DNA from: Verrucomicrobium sp. BvORR034
GTDB taxonomy: Bacteria > Verrucomicrobiota > Verrucomicrobiia > Verrucomicrobiales > Verrucomicrobiaceae
Direction: 5' to 3'
Assembly: GCF_000739635.1 (NCBI RefSeq)
Contig: NZ_BATQ01000183.1
Location: forward strand, 23,210 to 87,209
DNA: 64,000 nt
Of the stretch, positions 29,178-39,006 are shown in pieces (positions within the stretch are counted from its first letter, which is position 1; each line of letters begins with the position of its first letter). Both the position numbers and the translations under genes were made by a program. Below the pieces are notes generated by a model that saw only the letters and a list, made by a program, of their open reading frames with translations, made no database searches and was not told the origin of the DNA.

Positions 29178-30149
29178 GTGAAACCCATTGCCACAATCCT
29201 CTGCACCTTGTCGCTCTTTGCCGCCTCCATAATACCCGCTTCTGCATGGTGGGGTACAGGTCACATGGTTGTCACTTCCGTGGCATGGCGTCAGTTGAGC
29301 CCGCAGGAACAAGAGCAGGCGCACGCACTCTTGAAGGCCCACCCCAAATACAATGACTGGATGTCCTCCTATCCCGCAGACGTTCCCGGCCTGAGCAAAG
29401 GCCTGTACGCTGCCATGGCCGCCAGCCTGTGGGCAGATGATATCCGTGACAAGAACAATTCAGCCACCCATCCCGAGTGGCACTATGTGGATTATCCGCT
29501 AGTACCGCCACTCTTCCCCAAAGAGCCAGCCCCCAATCCGACCAACGATGTACTGGTCGGCATCAAAGAGTGCGAACGCGTGATCGCCAGCCCGACAACA
29601 CCCACGCAGGAGAAGGGCGAGATGGTCAGTTGGCTGATTCATCTGGTGGGAGATGTTCACCAGCCGCTTCACTGTGCTTCGTTGACCAACAACGACTTCC
29701 CCGCTCCTGAAGGGGATCGTGGAGGCAACAGCACCTTTGTCCGGCCGGATAAAGAGTCCAAGGCCATCAATCTTCACATGGTGTGGGACAGCCAGCTTGG
29801 CGGAGCCAGAGCCGCCGATGCGGGAAGTTCCCGTGAGGCGCTCAACAAGGCCATCCTGCTTGAAACTGAACACCCCCGGAGTGCCGCCACAGAACTGCAG
29901 AAGAATCTGTCACCTGAATCCTGGAGCCTTGAAGGAAGAGAGCTCGCCATTCAGGAAGCCTATCTCCAGGGCAACCTGCGGTATGCTGTTGGGAAACAAC
30001 TCAATACACCGGTTCTTCCCGAGGGGTACACCAAGAAAGCCAGAGCGATTTGTGAACGACGCGTGACCCTGGCGGGCTATCGTCTGGCGGACATGCTAAA
30101 ACGGCTGCTCGCAGTGTCCACGACAGGGCCTCAAAGTGCTTCCAACTGA
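29178..30149 (+). CDS. Secreted S1/P1 nuclease family protein
   Basis: 323 aa. GTG start and a signal peptide ending PASA, which leaves Trp as first mature residue (WWGTGH), as the trinuclear zinc site of this family requires. Other ligands: His in GTGHMV, Asp in WADDIRD, His in WHYVDYP, and HLVGDVHQPLHC (His, Asp, His). These enzymes cut single-stranded DNA/RNA and remove 3'-phosphates, in the periplasm or outside the cell, probably for nutrient scavenging here. The gene stands alone between the PEP-CTERM gene and the pseudopilin cluster. Confidence 0.92.
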   Translation: MKPIATILCTLSLFAASIIPASAWWGTGHMVVTSVAWRQLSPQEQEQAHALLKAHPKYNDWMSSYPADVPGLSKGLYAAMAASLWADDIRDKNNSATHPEWHYVDYPLVPPLFPKEPAPNPTNDVLVGIKECERVIASPTTPTQEKGEMVSWLIHLVGDVHQPLHCASLTNNDFPAPEGDRGGNSTFVRPDKESKAINLHMVWDSQLGGARAADAGSSREALNKAILLETEHPRSAATELQKNLSPESWSLEGRELAIQEAYLQGNLRYAVGKQLNTPVLPEGYTKKARAICERRVTLAGYRLADMLKRLLAVSTTGPQSASN

Positions 30150-30585
30150 AACAGCGTGTCAGGCACTTCGACTTGGAGAAACTGTAACGCACCTGTCAAA
30201 GTCACAAGGGCGTCACGCTTCCCGCCGGCAGGCCGGCGGCGCGACGCCTTGTCGTGCCAGCTGTTGCGCGATAGACATCCCCAATCGAAGGCGCGTTCCT
30301 TATCACGCAATATTCGTGCATAACTTTGGGGGCACCCTTGCCGAGCCGATCATTTCACCCCTTTAGTTCAATGAGTTACGGTCAACGAGGACAACGAAAG
30401 GGATACGCCGCGATCGGACTTCGTTCTGTCTCTACATGGAGCAAATTATGCTCCATGCGTCCCTAGAGCTCTGCATCATCAGGCGATGTGGCATGTCACG
30501 AAAGGCTTACATGCCCTGTGTTTACATTACCTCTGCTGGAACGTTATAAGCAGCGGCCCTTCCTTCCACCCCCCCCGGCCCGTTC
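30150..30585. other. Intergenic region before the pseudopilin cluster
   Basis: 436 bases with no credible gene. It holds a palindrome (30209-30248) and AT-rich stretches with repeated ATGCTCCATG-type sequence near 30435-30460. It should include the promoter for the long plus-strand cluster. No classical sigma-70 pair is obvious. Confidence 0.5.
30209..30248. repeat. Compound palindrome, REP-like or terminator
   Basis: Inner perfect arms CCGCCGGC (30222-30229) and GCCGGCGG (30232-30239) are flanked by outer arms GGCGTC (30209-30214) and GACGCC (30243-30248). It lies 60 bases after the nuclease stop. There is no T-run, so a REP-type element is as likely as a terminator. Confidence 0.45.
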
Positions 30586-31362
30586 ATGAGACCCCCTCGC
30601 TCAGGCTCATTTGGTTGTTACCTGCAACCTCTTCCCCGCACCCGCTCCGCTGGCATGACGCTGGTGGAGGTCACCGTGGTGATGGCGATCATCGCCATCA
30701 TGATGGGAGTGGGCATCGCCGGCCTCTCCAACATGTCCACTCCGCGTCGGCAGACAGCGGTAACCACATTGAAGGGGACACTGGACCAGGCTCGCGCCCA
30801 TGCCATCGCCACCCGCAAGTATGTCGCGCTGATGGTGGTGGACGGGGTGCCGCCAGAGTCCGTGGAGCCACTGAACCTCAGCAAGTACGCCGTGTTCGAA
30901 GTGGGCTCACCCGGAACCGATGGTCAGTACACCACTGATTCCAAGCAGGTGACGGAATGGAAGAGCCTCCCTGACGGAGTTTGTTTTGCCAAAGGTCTGA
31001 CGGGGAAGCCAACGATTCTTGATCTGCCGCTGACGCTGGACCAATACCGCGTGCGGGGCATTACCGGAGCAGGCTATCCAGAAGTCGAACTCCGCTTCAT
31101 GAGCGGCAACACTTTCAAAATGCTTCCGGGGATCGTTTTCGCCCCCAATGGCGCCGTGGCATCTCCGCGCCTTACCGCCGTGGTGCCGAATCTGGATGTG
31201 CTGCTGGTTGAAGGCAGGGTGGATATGGCGGGAACAGCCACCAGCGTCGCCCCCAATCACAATCCCCCAAGGATCGAAGGTGTTCGCATGACCCGCCTTA
31301 CCGGCATCAGCCGGTACTACGATGACACCGCTGCGGGAGCTCCAACTCCACCCACCCCATGA
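30586..31362 (+). CDS. Prepilin-like Verru_Chthon cassette protein (D type)
   Basis: 258 aa. A prepilin peptidase site SAG|MTLVEV (Gly23, Met24, Glu at +5) is followed by a hydrophobic helix (VVMAIIAIMMGVGIAGL). The downstream part (RRQTAVTTLKGTLDQARAHA) is typical of GspH/FimT-like pseudopilins. I assign it to the Verru_Chthon cassette families, which occur as tandem sets in Verrucomicrobium and Chthoniobacter; the letter D is provisional. It is the first gene of the cluster, and its stop overlaps the next start by four bases. Confidence 0.75.
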   Translation: MRPPRSGSFGCYLQPLPRTRSAGMTLVEVTVVMAIIAIMMGVGIAGLSNMSTPRRQTAVTTLKGTLDQARAHAIATRKYVALMVVDGVPPESVEPLNLSKYAVFEVGSPGTDGQYTTDSKQVTEWKSLPDGVCFAKGLTGKPTILDLPLTLDQYRVRGITGAGYPEVELRFMSGNTFKMLPGIVFAPNGAVASPRLTAVVPNLDVLLVEGRVDMAGTATSVAPNHNPPRIEGVRMTRLTGISRYYDDTAAGAPTPPTP

Positions 31363-31994
31363 AGATCATGACCTGCAAGCCAGAGTCTGGCTCCCCTGTC
31401 CAGAGCTGCCGTCCGACAACCGCTGGTTTCTCCCTCATTGAGGTGACCATAGCCATGGGCATCTTTGGTGGTTCTATTCTCGTGCTGATGGGCCTCACTG
31501 CCATCACCACGGAATTCGCCCTGACCAACCGCGAAATGACGGCCGCCAGTCAACTCGCTGCAAAGGTGTTCACGGACCTGTCCCAACCGCAAAGCGGCGC
31601 GGCAAACGATGACCGCAACCGCATCCTGAACCCTCCCACCAGCCCCACAACACCGTACGGTGCCCAGATTGCGCCCGCGACAGAGCGCTACGACAATACT
31701 CCGTTTACATGGGTATTTTCCGAGAACCTTTCGGCCATCTCCATAGGCGGCACAGGGTCGTCAGACCTGTATGAAAATGGCTCTGATCAGCTTGACGGCC
31801 GGTATCTGGTGGGACTTTCGTTTGCAGACGAGTCCCGCTATCAGACTGCGGGCACGGCACCGACCGCCCCCGTCACGCCGCCCGCTGGCACCGGGGTCGT
31901 CAAAAGGGTCATGGTGAGTGTCGAAGCCCCTGCGCATCTCGCCCGGCAGTTCCGTCGCAAATACGAGTTTTACAAGATCATGGAGTTCCGTTGA
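31359..31994 (+). CDS. Prepilin-like Verru_Chthon cassette protein (B type)
   Basis: 211 aa, starting in the ATGA overlap with the previous gene. Prepilin site TAG|FSLIEVT (Gly23, Phe24, Glu28 at +5), then a helix (AMGIFGGSILVLMGLTA) and an extracytoplasmic domain. The FSLIEVxxAxGIxG pattern resembles GspI-type minor pseudopilins. Together with the following two genes it forms a prepilin set; the letter B is provisional. Confidence 0.75.
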   Translation: MKIMTCKPESGSPVQSCRPTTAGFSLIEVTIAMGIFGGSILVLMGLTAITTEFALTNREMTAASQLAAKVFTDLSQPQSGAANDDRNRILNPPTSPTTPYGAQIAPATERYDNTPFTWVFSENLSAISIGGTGSSDLYENGSDQLDGRYLVGLSFADESRYQTAGTAPTAPVTPPAGTGVVKRVMVSVEAPAHLARQFRRKYEFYKIMEFR

Positions 31995-32051
31995 TGCGGC
32001 CCTTCGCTGAGCCGTCTCCAGCTCTGCATTCAATCCTTGAACCTCACCTGC

Positions 32052-33083
32052 ATGACTCTCAAGCCCCAGCGTCCACTCCGTGGTTTCACCTTGGTGGAAA
32101 TCATGGTGGCGGCATCGGTATCGTCTGTGCTTCTGCTCCTGCTTGTGCAGGTGCTGGGCTCCTCACAGGACCTGTGGGTGAACCTGCGACGCAAGACGGA
32201 CGCAGCCCAGGAGACCCGATCCCTCCTCGGTCTCATCCGGTCGGACATCAAAGCCATGTTCACCCGTGGTGACCGCAAGAAAGGCCTTGTTCCTTTCTAT
32301 ATCATTCCCGGCGACCCGGGCAGTTCTTCAGTGATCTCCTTCCTGGCCGTTCAGGATCAGCTTTCCCAAGATCCCTCCTCCCAGGCTGCCACCACCCCCA
32401 AGAGCGATCTTTGCATCATTTCCTACAAGCTCGACACCGCGCACCCAGACCGTCCGCTGGTCCGCACTTTCAGTGACAGCAACGCCACCTACAAGGCGGT
32501 AAAGGCACGCATTGATGGCTTTATCAATGCAGCCGCGCCGACCGTCGAACCCCAGGTGCCCACAACTCCAAGCCTGGCTGACCAGCCTTGGAAAGATGCC
32601 AGCATCCCCTCAGGCACTGGCACCTCCGTTCCGGAGGCAGTTTCCGAGAACCTTGGCATGCGCGTCATGGCCTTCGAAGTGGTCCCTATGAGACTACGCA
32701 GGCAGGTTGCCTCACCGACGGGTGCCCCCATGACGCCGTTGCAGTTGCAGAACATCCTGACCGGGAGAATCGCCGGCGTGGCTACGGATCCCTGGCCCAG
32801 ACCCAACCTTTCCCCAGAGCATGCCGGCCCGTTGCCCAAATTGGCTGAATACGATCCCGACTACTCCGCGCCGGACGTCGTCGAAGTTCGTCTCGTCGTC
32901 GCGGACGCAGCAAAACTGGCCCGCATGACTCCTTCGACCATCGCCACGCTCGGAACCAATGCCCAACGGGACATCAGCGACGGCAAGCTCGATGGATTTG
33001 CTGGTGCCGACCAGGTGCTCACCCCTGCTGAGCTGCAGGGGCTCTCTTTCGCCAATACTTCCGTCGCCATCAACAAACCATGA
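32052..33083 (+). CDS. Prepilin-like Verru_Chthon cassette protein (C type)
   Basis: 343 aa from the ATG at 32052; an in-frame TTG at 32037 would add five residues without improving the leader. Short leader MTLKPQRPLRG|FTLVEIM (Glu16 at +5), then a helix (AASVSSVLLLLLVQVLG). The following QETRSLLGLIRSDIK segment resembles GspJ-type pseudopilins. It overlaps the next gene by four bases. The mature domain is larger than usual for GspJ. Confidence 0.78.
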   Translation: MTLKPQRPLRGFTLVEIMVAASVSSVLLLLLVQVLGSSQDLWVNLRRKTDAAQETRSLLGLIRSDIKAMFTRGDRKKGLVPFYIIPGDPGSSSVISFLAVQDQLSQDPSSQAATTPKSDLCIISYKLDTAHPDRPLVRTFSDSNATYKAVKARIDGFINAAAPTVEPQVPTTPSLADQPWKDASIPSGTGTSVPEAVSENLGMRVMAFEVVPMRLRRQVASPTGAPMTPLQLQNILTGRIAGVATDPWPRPNLSPEHAGPLPKLAEYDPDYSAPDVVEVRLVVADAAKLARMTPSTIATLGTNAQRDISDGKLDGFAGADQVLTPAELQGLSFANTSVAINKP

Positions 33084-36000
33084 AGCTGCCATTTCCTGTA
33101 TCACCGGCGCAGCGCCGAAAGCGAAGCCAGAAGGGCTTCACCCTCATCGCCACGATCATGATCCTGGCGCTTCTTGTCGTGCTGCTGGTCGGCTCGTTCG
33201 CCACCAACAACACCGAGCTGGCTGTCTCTCGTTCGCACTTCAACGACTACCGCACCACCCTGGCCGTGGAATCCGCCTTCCGCGCTGCGACGAGGAAGGC
33301 ATTCCGCCAGATCGAAAAGTCCGGTGACTTCGTTGTGTTCCGTCGTCAGCAGACCGGATCGTCCGCCTCCCACCTGCGTCCGGTGGTCTATCTCACGGCC
33401 GCCTACGATCCCGCTACCAATCAGTGGCAGTATCAGCCGCTGATCAGCGGTGCCAAGACGACGCTGACAACCTCCACTCTCGTGCCCAGACCTGGTGGGA
33501 ACACACTGGAAACAGCCGTGATGGACACAGGTGAAAAGTTCAGTGACTTTACCAAGTTCGTGCCTGGCACCGGTGCGGGAGGCTGGTCGGACACGCCACT
33601 GGCTCCTCGCTGGGAGTATCTCGACTTTCGCCCTGATGCGGCAGGCACAGCCCCACTTTCCGCGAACCCCAATGATCCACGGGCCAAGGGACAGGATCTG
33701 CGGGTGCGCTACTGCTACTGGGTGGAGGATCTGGCCGGCAAACTAGACGGAGACCTCGTGGGCAATACCAGCGGACCAAACTTTACCCACCTGCGCGGCC
33801 AGCCTGCGAAGAGCGAAGATCAGCTTCGTCAGGTGGCCCTCTACACGCTCTTTCCCCCGACACCCGGAATACCAGGAACCACATTCCCGAATCTGGACAA
33901 CAGCACCACCTCCACGCAGGACAATGACCTGGTCAACAAGCGGCACTATGCGTTGACCAATGACACCTACAAGCAGGTCGGCATGAGCACCACGGCGGCC
34001 GAGTTGATGCTCAAGAAGAACATCAACTTCAGCATGCCGGCTGGTGTGGAACATGAGGTCATTCCAAGAAAGGCAAGCATTGCTGCCTCGATGTGGGGCA
34101 AGCCAAAACTCGCCATCAACAAACTCATCGAAAGGGCTGAAGGTGACACTTCGCCCACCGGCTCTGGTGAACGCAATGCAGCCATCACCGAACTGGCGGA
34201 ACACATTAAAAGTTCGCTGCCCAATTTCGCCAGAACCCGGGCAGGAGGCAATGTGATGAACACCGGCCTCAACAGTGCTTATCAAGGTGCGCCCTACGGC
34301 AAGCTCATGACGGAGGACGAGTATGTTTACTCCCTCGCTGCGAACATCATCGACTATGCGGACCGGGACCAGACGCCTTCTGTGGATCCTTCCTGGGTCA
34401 AGAGCACAACCACAACCGGCTATGGTCCGGGTGACATCAATGTTCCCAAGTACCGCGGCATCGATCTCCAGCCGTTCTGCGTAGGGTATGCTACGCGGTT
34501 CCTGAACTCCGCTTGGGACGACTCCTCCGTCACCATGCAGGTCTCCGTCTGGGTGGCACTATGGAATCCCACGGACCGTGAGATCGAAGGTGATCTGGAG
34601 GTCCGCTTCACAGAGGGCCGCACCGTGGTGAACTGCATGCTGCAAGGGGAGAACATCGCCGGAGGGAGCCGCCCCACACTGCCACACCTGAACCTACCCT
34701 TGAAGCACATCAGTCTGGGACCCAACGAATGCATTCACGTGCCCTGGTATGATGTGCATACGCTGAGAGCAACTGGTCTGGCCAAGAGCCGCATCCAGGA
34801 CCCCAACTTCCGCATGTGCCCAGACGATGCGGCAGGTATCCAGTCTCTTTTCGACGGCGGCTACCAGATCTTCTGGAACGGCAAGCTGGCCGACCGCACG
34901 CGCAGGCCTGACAATATCAACCGTCCCTACAGACAGCCGGGCAGCACGAATGACAAAGCTGGACTGGGCAAATGGTTCTTCGCCAGTTCAGGCATTGGTG
35001 ACAGTTCGCAACCCGCTGGCGATCCTCGTGGCACACTCTACACGGCGGGTTTGGCGTCCAGCGGTGGTGACGCATCTGGCAACCGCGGCTACTACTATCG
35101 TGAGGCCAAATACATCAACAACTGCCTCTGGGGCGGGGGCGCGGTAAAGAGCACCTTTGGTGACAGCTTCAATCCTAGCCAGTGGCTGAGTGATCCTGGA
35201 CATCAGACCCAGCCCAACCAGTTCAATATCGCACCGCTGGAAACCGAAACACCAGACATTCACCTCCAGCAGCGACCGGTGACAACGCCTCCTCTGCCCG
35301 AAAAAGCACCTTCCCATGTGAAACACCCAGTGGACGACTATCCGGCGAACTACACGGGCCCTGGATACTACGAGTCGCTTGGGGAGTTGGGGTTTGTCTT
35401 CGATCCCAACGCCTGGACCCGCGCCACAGGCGGTGGATCCCGGCATTTTCAAGGCGGTGGCAGCACGCTACGCATCGGCTCCCCAGAACTGGCTCCGTTC
35501 AACACCCCCGGAACACGGGCCTCAGATCTCCTGGACATTCTTTGCCTGGATGAAAAGAGGACCTTCAAGGGTCTGGTGAACATCAACAGCGCCTCCCCAG
35601 AAGTTATCCGTTCTCTGGTCGCAGGAGTCGAAATTCGCGGTGAACGGGCTGTGGTCAACGGGGTGGAAACCTCGACCGATGGCATCGTTCGCAATGGAGG
35701 GATGACCAGTGGCTCCGTGTTCCACCCCTGTAGCAATATCAACACCGGAGCGGGCAGCGTTCTGGCCAAGGGCATTTCCGATCTGGCCGCAGCCAACCCG
35801 GGCACCGTGCTCGCCACACCTGGTGATCTCTCCGCGCTCATGGTTGCCAATCCTTCTTCACCCGCCACGCAGATCCCCTACTTCGGAAATGTGAACTCAT
35901 GGCCGACTGTGGCCACGGCAGACATCCCCAGCCCTCCCTCGATGCGGCCGATGCTAAGCGGCGCAGACCCGGGCCTGGATGATCGTGGCCGTGAGGAGTT

Positions 36001-36199
36001 CTACCGACGTCTTCTGCCGCTGGTCACTTTCCAGAGCCGGACCTTCAGGATGTATCTGGTCACACAGGTGCTGGACAAGAACAGCAATGTGGTCGGCATG
36101 CGTCCCAAGGTCATGGATATTCTCCTAGAACCCATCTACGACGCCGCTGGCAAAGTCATCGGTCAGGACGTTCAGATCGCCTATGAAAAGAACCTTTGA
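33080..36199 (+). CDS. Large prepilin-like Verru_Chthon cassette protein (A type), GspK-like
   Basis: 1039 aa. The leader QKG|FTLIATIM has Ala24 at +5 instead of the usual Glu, the exception known for the T2SS tip pseudopilin GspK. The helix (MILALLVVLLVGSF) and the following NTELAVSRSHFNDYRTTLAV resemble GspK/PilX N-termini. Near residues 832-845 a NINSASPEVIRSL segment matches the GspK helix-hairpin pattern (NxNxAxxEVL). It is far larger than GspK (about 300 aa), so it has a big extracytoplasmic insertion. Known only as Verru_Chthon cassette protein A; the GspK relationship is my inference. Confidence 0.78.
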   Translation: MKLPFPVSPAQRRKRSQKGFTLIATIMILALLVVLLVGSFATNNTELAVSRSHFNDYRTTLAVESAFRAATRKAFRQIEKSGDFVVFRRQQTGSSASHLRPVVYLTAAYDPATNQWQYQPLISGAKTTLTTSTLVPRPGGNTLETAVMDTGEKFSDFTKFVPGTGAGGWSDTPLAPRWEYLDFRPDAAGTAPLSANPNDPRAKGQDLRVRYCYWVEDLAGKLDGDLVGNTSGPNFTHLRGQPAKSEDQLRQVALYTLFPPTPGIPGTTFPNLDNSTTSTQDNDLVNKRHYALTNDTYKQVGMSTTAAELMLKKNINFSMPAGVEHEVIPRKASIAASMWGKPKLAINKLIERAEGDTSPTGSGERNAAITELAEHIKSSLPNFARTRAGGNVMNTGLNSAYQGAPYGKLMTEDEYVYSLAANIIDYADRDQTPSVDPSWVKSTTTTGYGPGDINVPKYRGIDLQPFCVGYATRFLNSAWDDSSVTMQVSVWVALWNPTDREIEGDLEVRFTEGRTVVNCMLQGENIAGGSRPTLPHLNLPLKHISLGPNECIHVPWYDVHTLRATGLAKSRIQDPNFRMCPDDAAGIQSLFDGGYQIFWNGKLADRTRRPDNINRPYRQPGSTNDKAGLGKWFFASSGIGDSSQPAGDPRGTLYTAGLASSGGDASGNRGYYYREAKYINNCLWGGGAVKSTFGDSFNPSQWLSDPGHQTQPNQFNIAPLETETPDIHLQQRPVTTPPLPEKAPSHVKHPVDDYPANYTGPGYYESLGELGFVFDPNAWTRATGGGSRHFQGGGSTLRIGSPELAPFNTPGTRASDLLDILCLDEKRTFKGLVNINSASPEVIRSLVAGVEIRGERAVVNGVETSTDGIVRNGGMTSGSVFHPCSNINTGAGSVLAKGISDLAAANPGTVLATPGDLSALMVANPSSPATQIPYFGNVNSWPTVATADIPSPPSMRPMLSGADPGLDDRGREEFYRRLLPLVTFQSRTFRMYLVTQVLDKNSNVVGMRPKVMDILLEPIYDAAGKVIGQDVQIAYEKNL

Positions 36200-37049
36200 T
36201 CTTATCACCATGCGGACTTTCCTGCTCCTCGTGCTTGCCTCCTGCCTGACGACCCGGGGCTTGCTGGCACAATCGCCCAGTGAACCTGCACCACCGCCAC
36301 CGGCGGCTTATGTCAATGTGGTGAACGTCACCGGTCTGGAAGGTGAGGTGACGGTCCTCACCAACAACCGGCAGGATGAGTCCCGAGCCTTGTCCAAGGG
36401 TGGCGAAACTGGTGAATGCACCGTGACGCCCGGTTCTGTGACGATCAAAGTGTCTCATCCAGCATGCCCCACTGACGTGGAGCAGAAATTCGTCTTAAAG
36501 GTCAACGAGCGGCTCAACCTTCTGGTGCATGCCCTTGTCGTGAAAGGTGAAAACGGCAGTGCCCCAACTACCAAACTCGCCCTGCTTCCTCTTCAACATC
36601 TGCCTTCGCCCGGAAAGACCACGCTCACACTGCTGAACTGTGACGCTCAATCCCGGCCCCAGTCTTTGGCATTGAATGGAGCGGAGATGACGCTTGAACC
36701 CCTCCAACCCATGCATCTCACCGAGCTGGCTGCTGTGGGCAGTTTTGCTCTGACGTTCAAAGGGAGTGAGGTCATGGCCCCCTACGAGCCCCTGACGGAG
36801 GACCATGCCTATCTAGTGGTCTATGTTGACCAGGAGAACCCACGGCTGAACGGAGTGGTCATCACCGACCGAAAACGTGGCACCGTCGATGAGGAACTGG
36901 ATCTGAAGAAGAAGGAAGTGGCCCAACGGATCGCCCGGGAACGCAAGGCTGCGGAATGGGTGTTGAAGGAACTTGACCGCAAGACTCAGGAACGGGCTGA
37001 AGCCCGGGCGCAACGGCAGAAACAACGCACTCCCGAGAACAAGCGCTGA
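36183..37049 (+). CDS. Secreted protein of unknown function with C-terminal coiled coil
   Basis: 288 aa, overlapping the previous gene by 17 bases; a second ATG at 36210 gives an equally good signal peptide (MRTFLLLVLASCL...LLAQ). The middle 200 residues look like beta-sandwich sequence with no known motif. From about residue 238 the protein becomes a charged helix containing LKELDRKTQER. A closely similar C-terminal segment ends the next gene's product (LNELDRKTQER), although the two proteins are otherwise unrelated. It may be a docking tail. The protein is probably periplasmic and works with the pseudopilins or the oxidoreductase. Confidence 0.72.
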   Translation: MKRTFDLITMRTFLLLVLASCLTTRGLLAQSPSEPAPPPPAAYVNVVNVTGLEGEVTVLTNNRQDESRALSKGGETGECTVTPGSVTIKVSHPACPTDVEQKFVLKVNERLNLLVHALVVKGENGSAPTTKLALLPLQHLPSPGKTTLTLLNCDAQSRPQSLALNGAEMTLEPLQPMHLTELAAVGSFALTFKGSEVMAPYEPLTEDHAYLVVYVDQENPRLNGVVITDRKRGTVDEELDLKKKEVAQRIARERKAAEWVLKELDRKTQERAEARAQRQKQRTPENKR

Positions 37050-37094
37050 CCTTGCTTGCCCCAATCTCACGACGAATTACCGGACCTGTTTCTC

Positions 37095-38885
37095 ATGAAT
37101 TTTTCCTCAGTGTTTCTCCGTCTGATCCCGTTGCTGGCGGCATCTGCATTCGGCTTCACCAGTGCAACCGCAGCCACCTATGAATATGATGTGGTCGTCT
37201 ATGGTGGCAGCCCCGCAGGCATCGCAGCCAGCATTCAAGCTGCCCGGATGGGGCGCAAGGTCGCATTGATCGAACCCTCCCGTTATCTGGGTGGCCAGCT
37301 CACGAACGGTGGCACGGCCATGGAGCCGAAGTACTCCCATCTGGTGGGGGGGATTGCCCGCGAATTTCACCACCGCATTTGGAACTGGTACATCGACGAC
37401 GCACACTGGACTTTTCAGAAGCGTGACTCCTTCGCGGGGTTCTCACCCGTAGCATCGGAACCCGACAATCAGCGGATGTGGAACTACGAGCCGCACGTCG
37501 CCGGACGAATCCTGGACGACATGCTTCGCGAAGCGCGGGTTCACGTGATTTTAGGACACTCCCTGGAGCAGCAGGAAGGGGTAAACAAGGAAGAGCGACG
37601 GCTCACCTCAATCCACTTGAAAGGTGACGATGTGTACGCCGGCAAGGTATTTCTTGATGCCAGCTATGATGGGCAGCTCATGGCTCTGGCAGGCGTGACG
37701 CACCGCACCGGGAGAGAGGCCAATGTGACCTACGGTGAAACCCTCAATGGCATCCGCCCAGTTGATGTCGGCAGTAAATGGGCCAAGTGGAATCTCGATG
37801 CGCGTACGGTTGAAGGAGATCCCCAAAGTCCGCTCATTGCTGGTGTCGCCGTCTCCGCCCCCGGTGAAGCGGGTTCCGAGTGTCCTGCCAATCCGACGGG
37901 AACATTGGCCATTTGTGTGACCAAAGTGGCTGCGAACCGGTTGCCCTGGCCCAAGCCCGCCAGCTACGACCCCAGAGAGTACGAATTGCTCGTCCGTGTG
38001 GCGGAAAAGCTGGAAGCCAAATCGCTGTTTCACCTTGAACCTCTTCCCAATGGCAAGGCCCGGTTGACTCCGGGTCTCGAGCTGGCTCCGTTGTTCAACA
38101 CGGTCCCCGCAGAACTTCTTGACGCCGACCTCCAGACGAGACGCAAGATCGTGCGCCGGCACCGGGACCATTTGATTGGCGTGTTTTGGACCCTCGCCAA
38201 TGACGAACGCGTTCCTGAGCCGGTACGCAAGCAGTTGCAGGAGGTGGGTCTGTGTCGGGATGAATGGCGTGACAATGGATCCTGGCCCTCCCAATCAAAC
38301 GTTCCAGGCACGCGCCGACTCGTCGGAGCCACAGTACTGACTGAAAAGCACCTCCGTGGTGAGGAGTCCACCGAAGACCCGGTAGGAATGAACTTCGGCA
38401 GCGTCAAGCTAAGCCCCTCGATGCCCTACGTTACCAAGGGCGACCGCATCGCGATTGAGGCACCCGCAATGCTGGAGCTCCATCCCCAGCCGGTTGGCTT
38501 GCAGGTGTTGTTGCCTAAATCCGAAGAGTGCACCAATCTTCTCGTTCCGGTATGTGTGAGCGCCTCCCATGTTGCGGAGGGAGCGTTCCGCAATGAGGTG
38601 GTCCTCATGGTGCTGGGGCAAAGTGCAGGCACCGCTGCCGCCCTGGCAGTCGAGCACAAAGTGGAGGTGGCCGATCTGGACTACAATCTGCTGCGGGCGC
38701 GGCTTGTGGCAGACGGACAGGTGCTGGAAGACGAACTGCTGCGGCAGGAGGTGCATCAAAAGGTGACCCGTGAAAAGGCCGCAGCTGACACAGTGCTGAA
38801 TGAGCTGGATCGGAAAACCCAGGAAAGAACGAACGCCCGCGCCGCAGCCCAGGAGAAACGCAAACAGCAGGAAGCAGGCCGCTAG
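37095..38885 (+). CDS. Secreted FAD-dependent oxidoreductase with coiled-coil tail
   Basis: 596 aa from the ATG at 37095, which begins a good signal peptide (MNFSSVFLRLIPLLAASAFG); an earlier in-frame start at 37056 would bury it. The Rossmann dinucleotide fold is YDVVVYGGSPAGIAAS with Glu60 closing the beta-alpha-beta, then RYLGGQLTNGG. This is the FAD-dependent oxidoreductase family (PF12831-like) common in Verrucomicrobiota and Planctomycetota; the substrate is unknown. The last approximately 45 residues are a charged helix (LNELDRKTQER) shared with the upstream neighbour. Finding it inside a pseudopilin-ExbBD cluster is unusual. Confidence 0.85.
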   Translation: MNFSSVFLRLIPLLAASAFGFTSATAATYEYDVVVYGGSPAGIAASIQAARMGRKVALIEPSRYLGGQLTNGGTAMEPKYSHLVGGIAREFHHRIWNWYIDDAHWTFQKRDSFAGFSPVASEPDNQRMWNYEPHVAGRILDDMLREARVHVILGHSLEQQEGVNKEERRLTSIHLKGDDVYAGKVFLDASYDGQLMALAGVTHRTGREANVTYGETLNGIRPVDVGSKWAKWNLDARTVEGDPQSPLIAGVAVSAPGEAGSECPANPTGTLAICVTKVAANRLPWPKPASYDPREYELLVRVAEKLEAKSLFHLEPLPNGKARLTPGLELAPLFNTVPAELLDADLQTRRKIVRRHRDHLIGVFWTLANDERVPEPVRKQLQEVGLCRDEWRDNGSWPSQSNVPGTRRLVGATVLTEKHLRGEESTEDPVGMNFGSVKLSPSMPYVTKGDRIAIEAPAMLELHPQPVGLQVLLPKSEECTNLLVPVCVSASHVAEGAFRNEVVLMVLGQSAGTAAALAVEHKVEVADLDYNLLRARLVADGQVLEDELLRQEVHQKVTREKAAADTVLNELDRKTQERTNARAAAQEKRKQQEAGR

Positions 38886-39006
38886 AGGCAGCTTCAAACG
38901 CAGTCGACGGGTTCTATCCTCAACACCGCCTGCTCCTTCTGACAAATTCTTAACGCGGACCCTCTTGCCACTTCTGCCACGGCATCCCATAGATCGGCCC
39001 CTCGCC

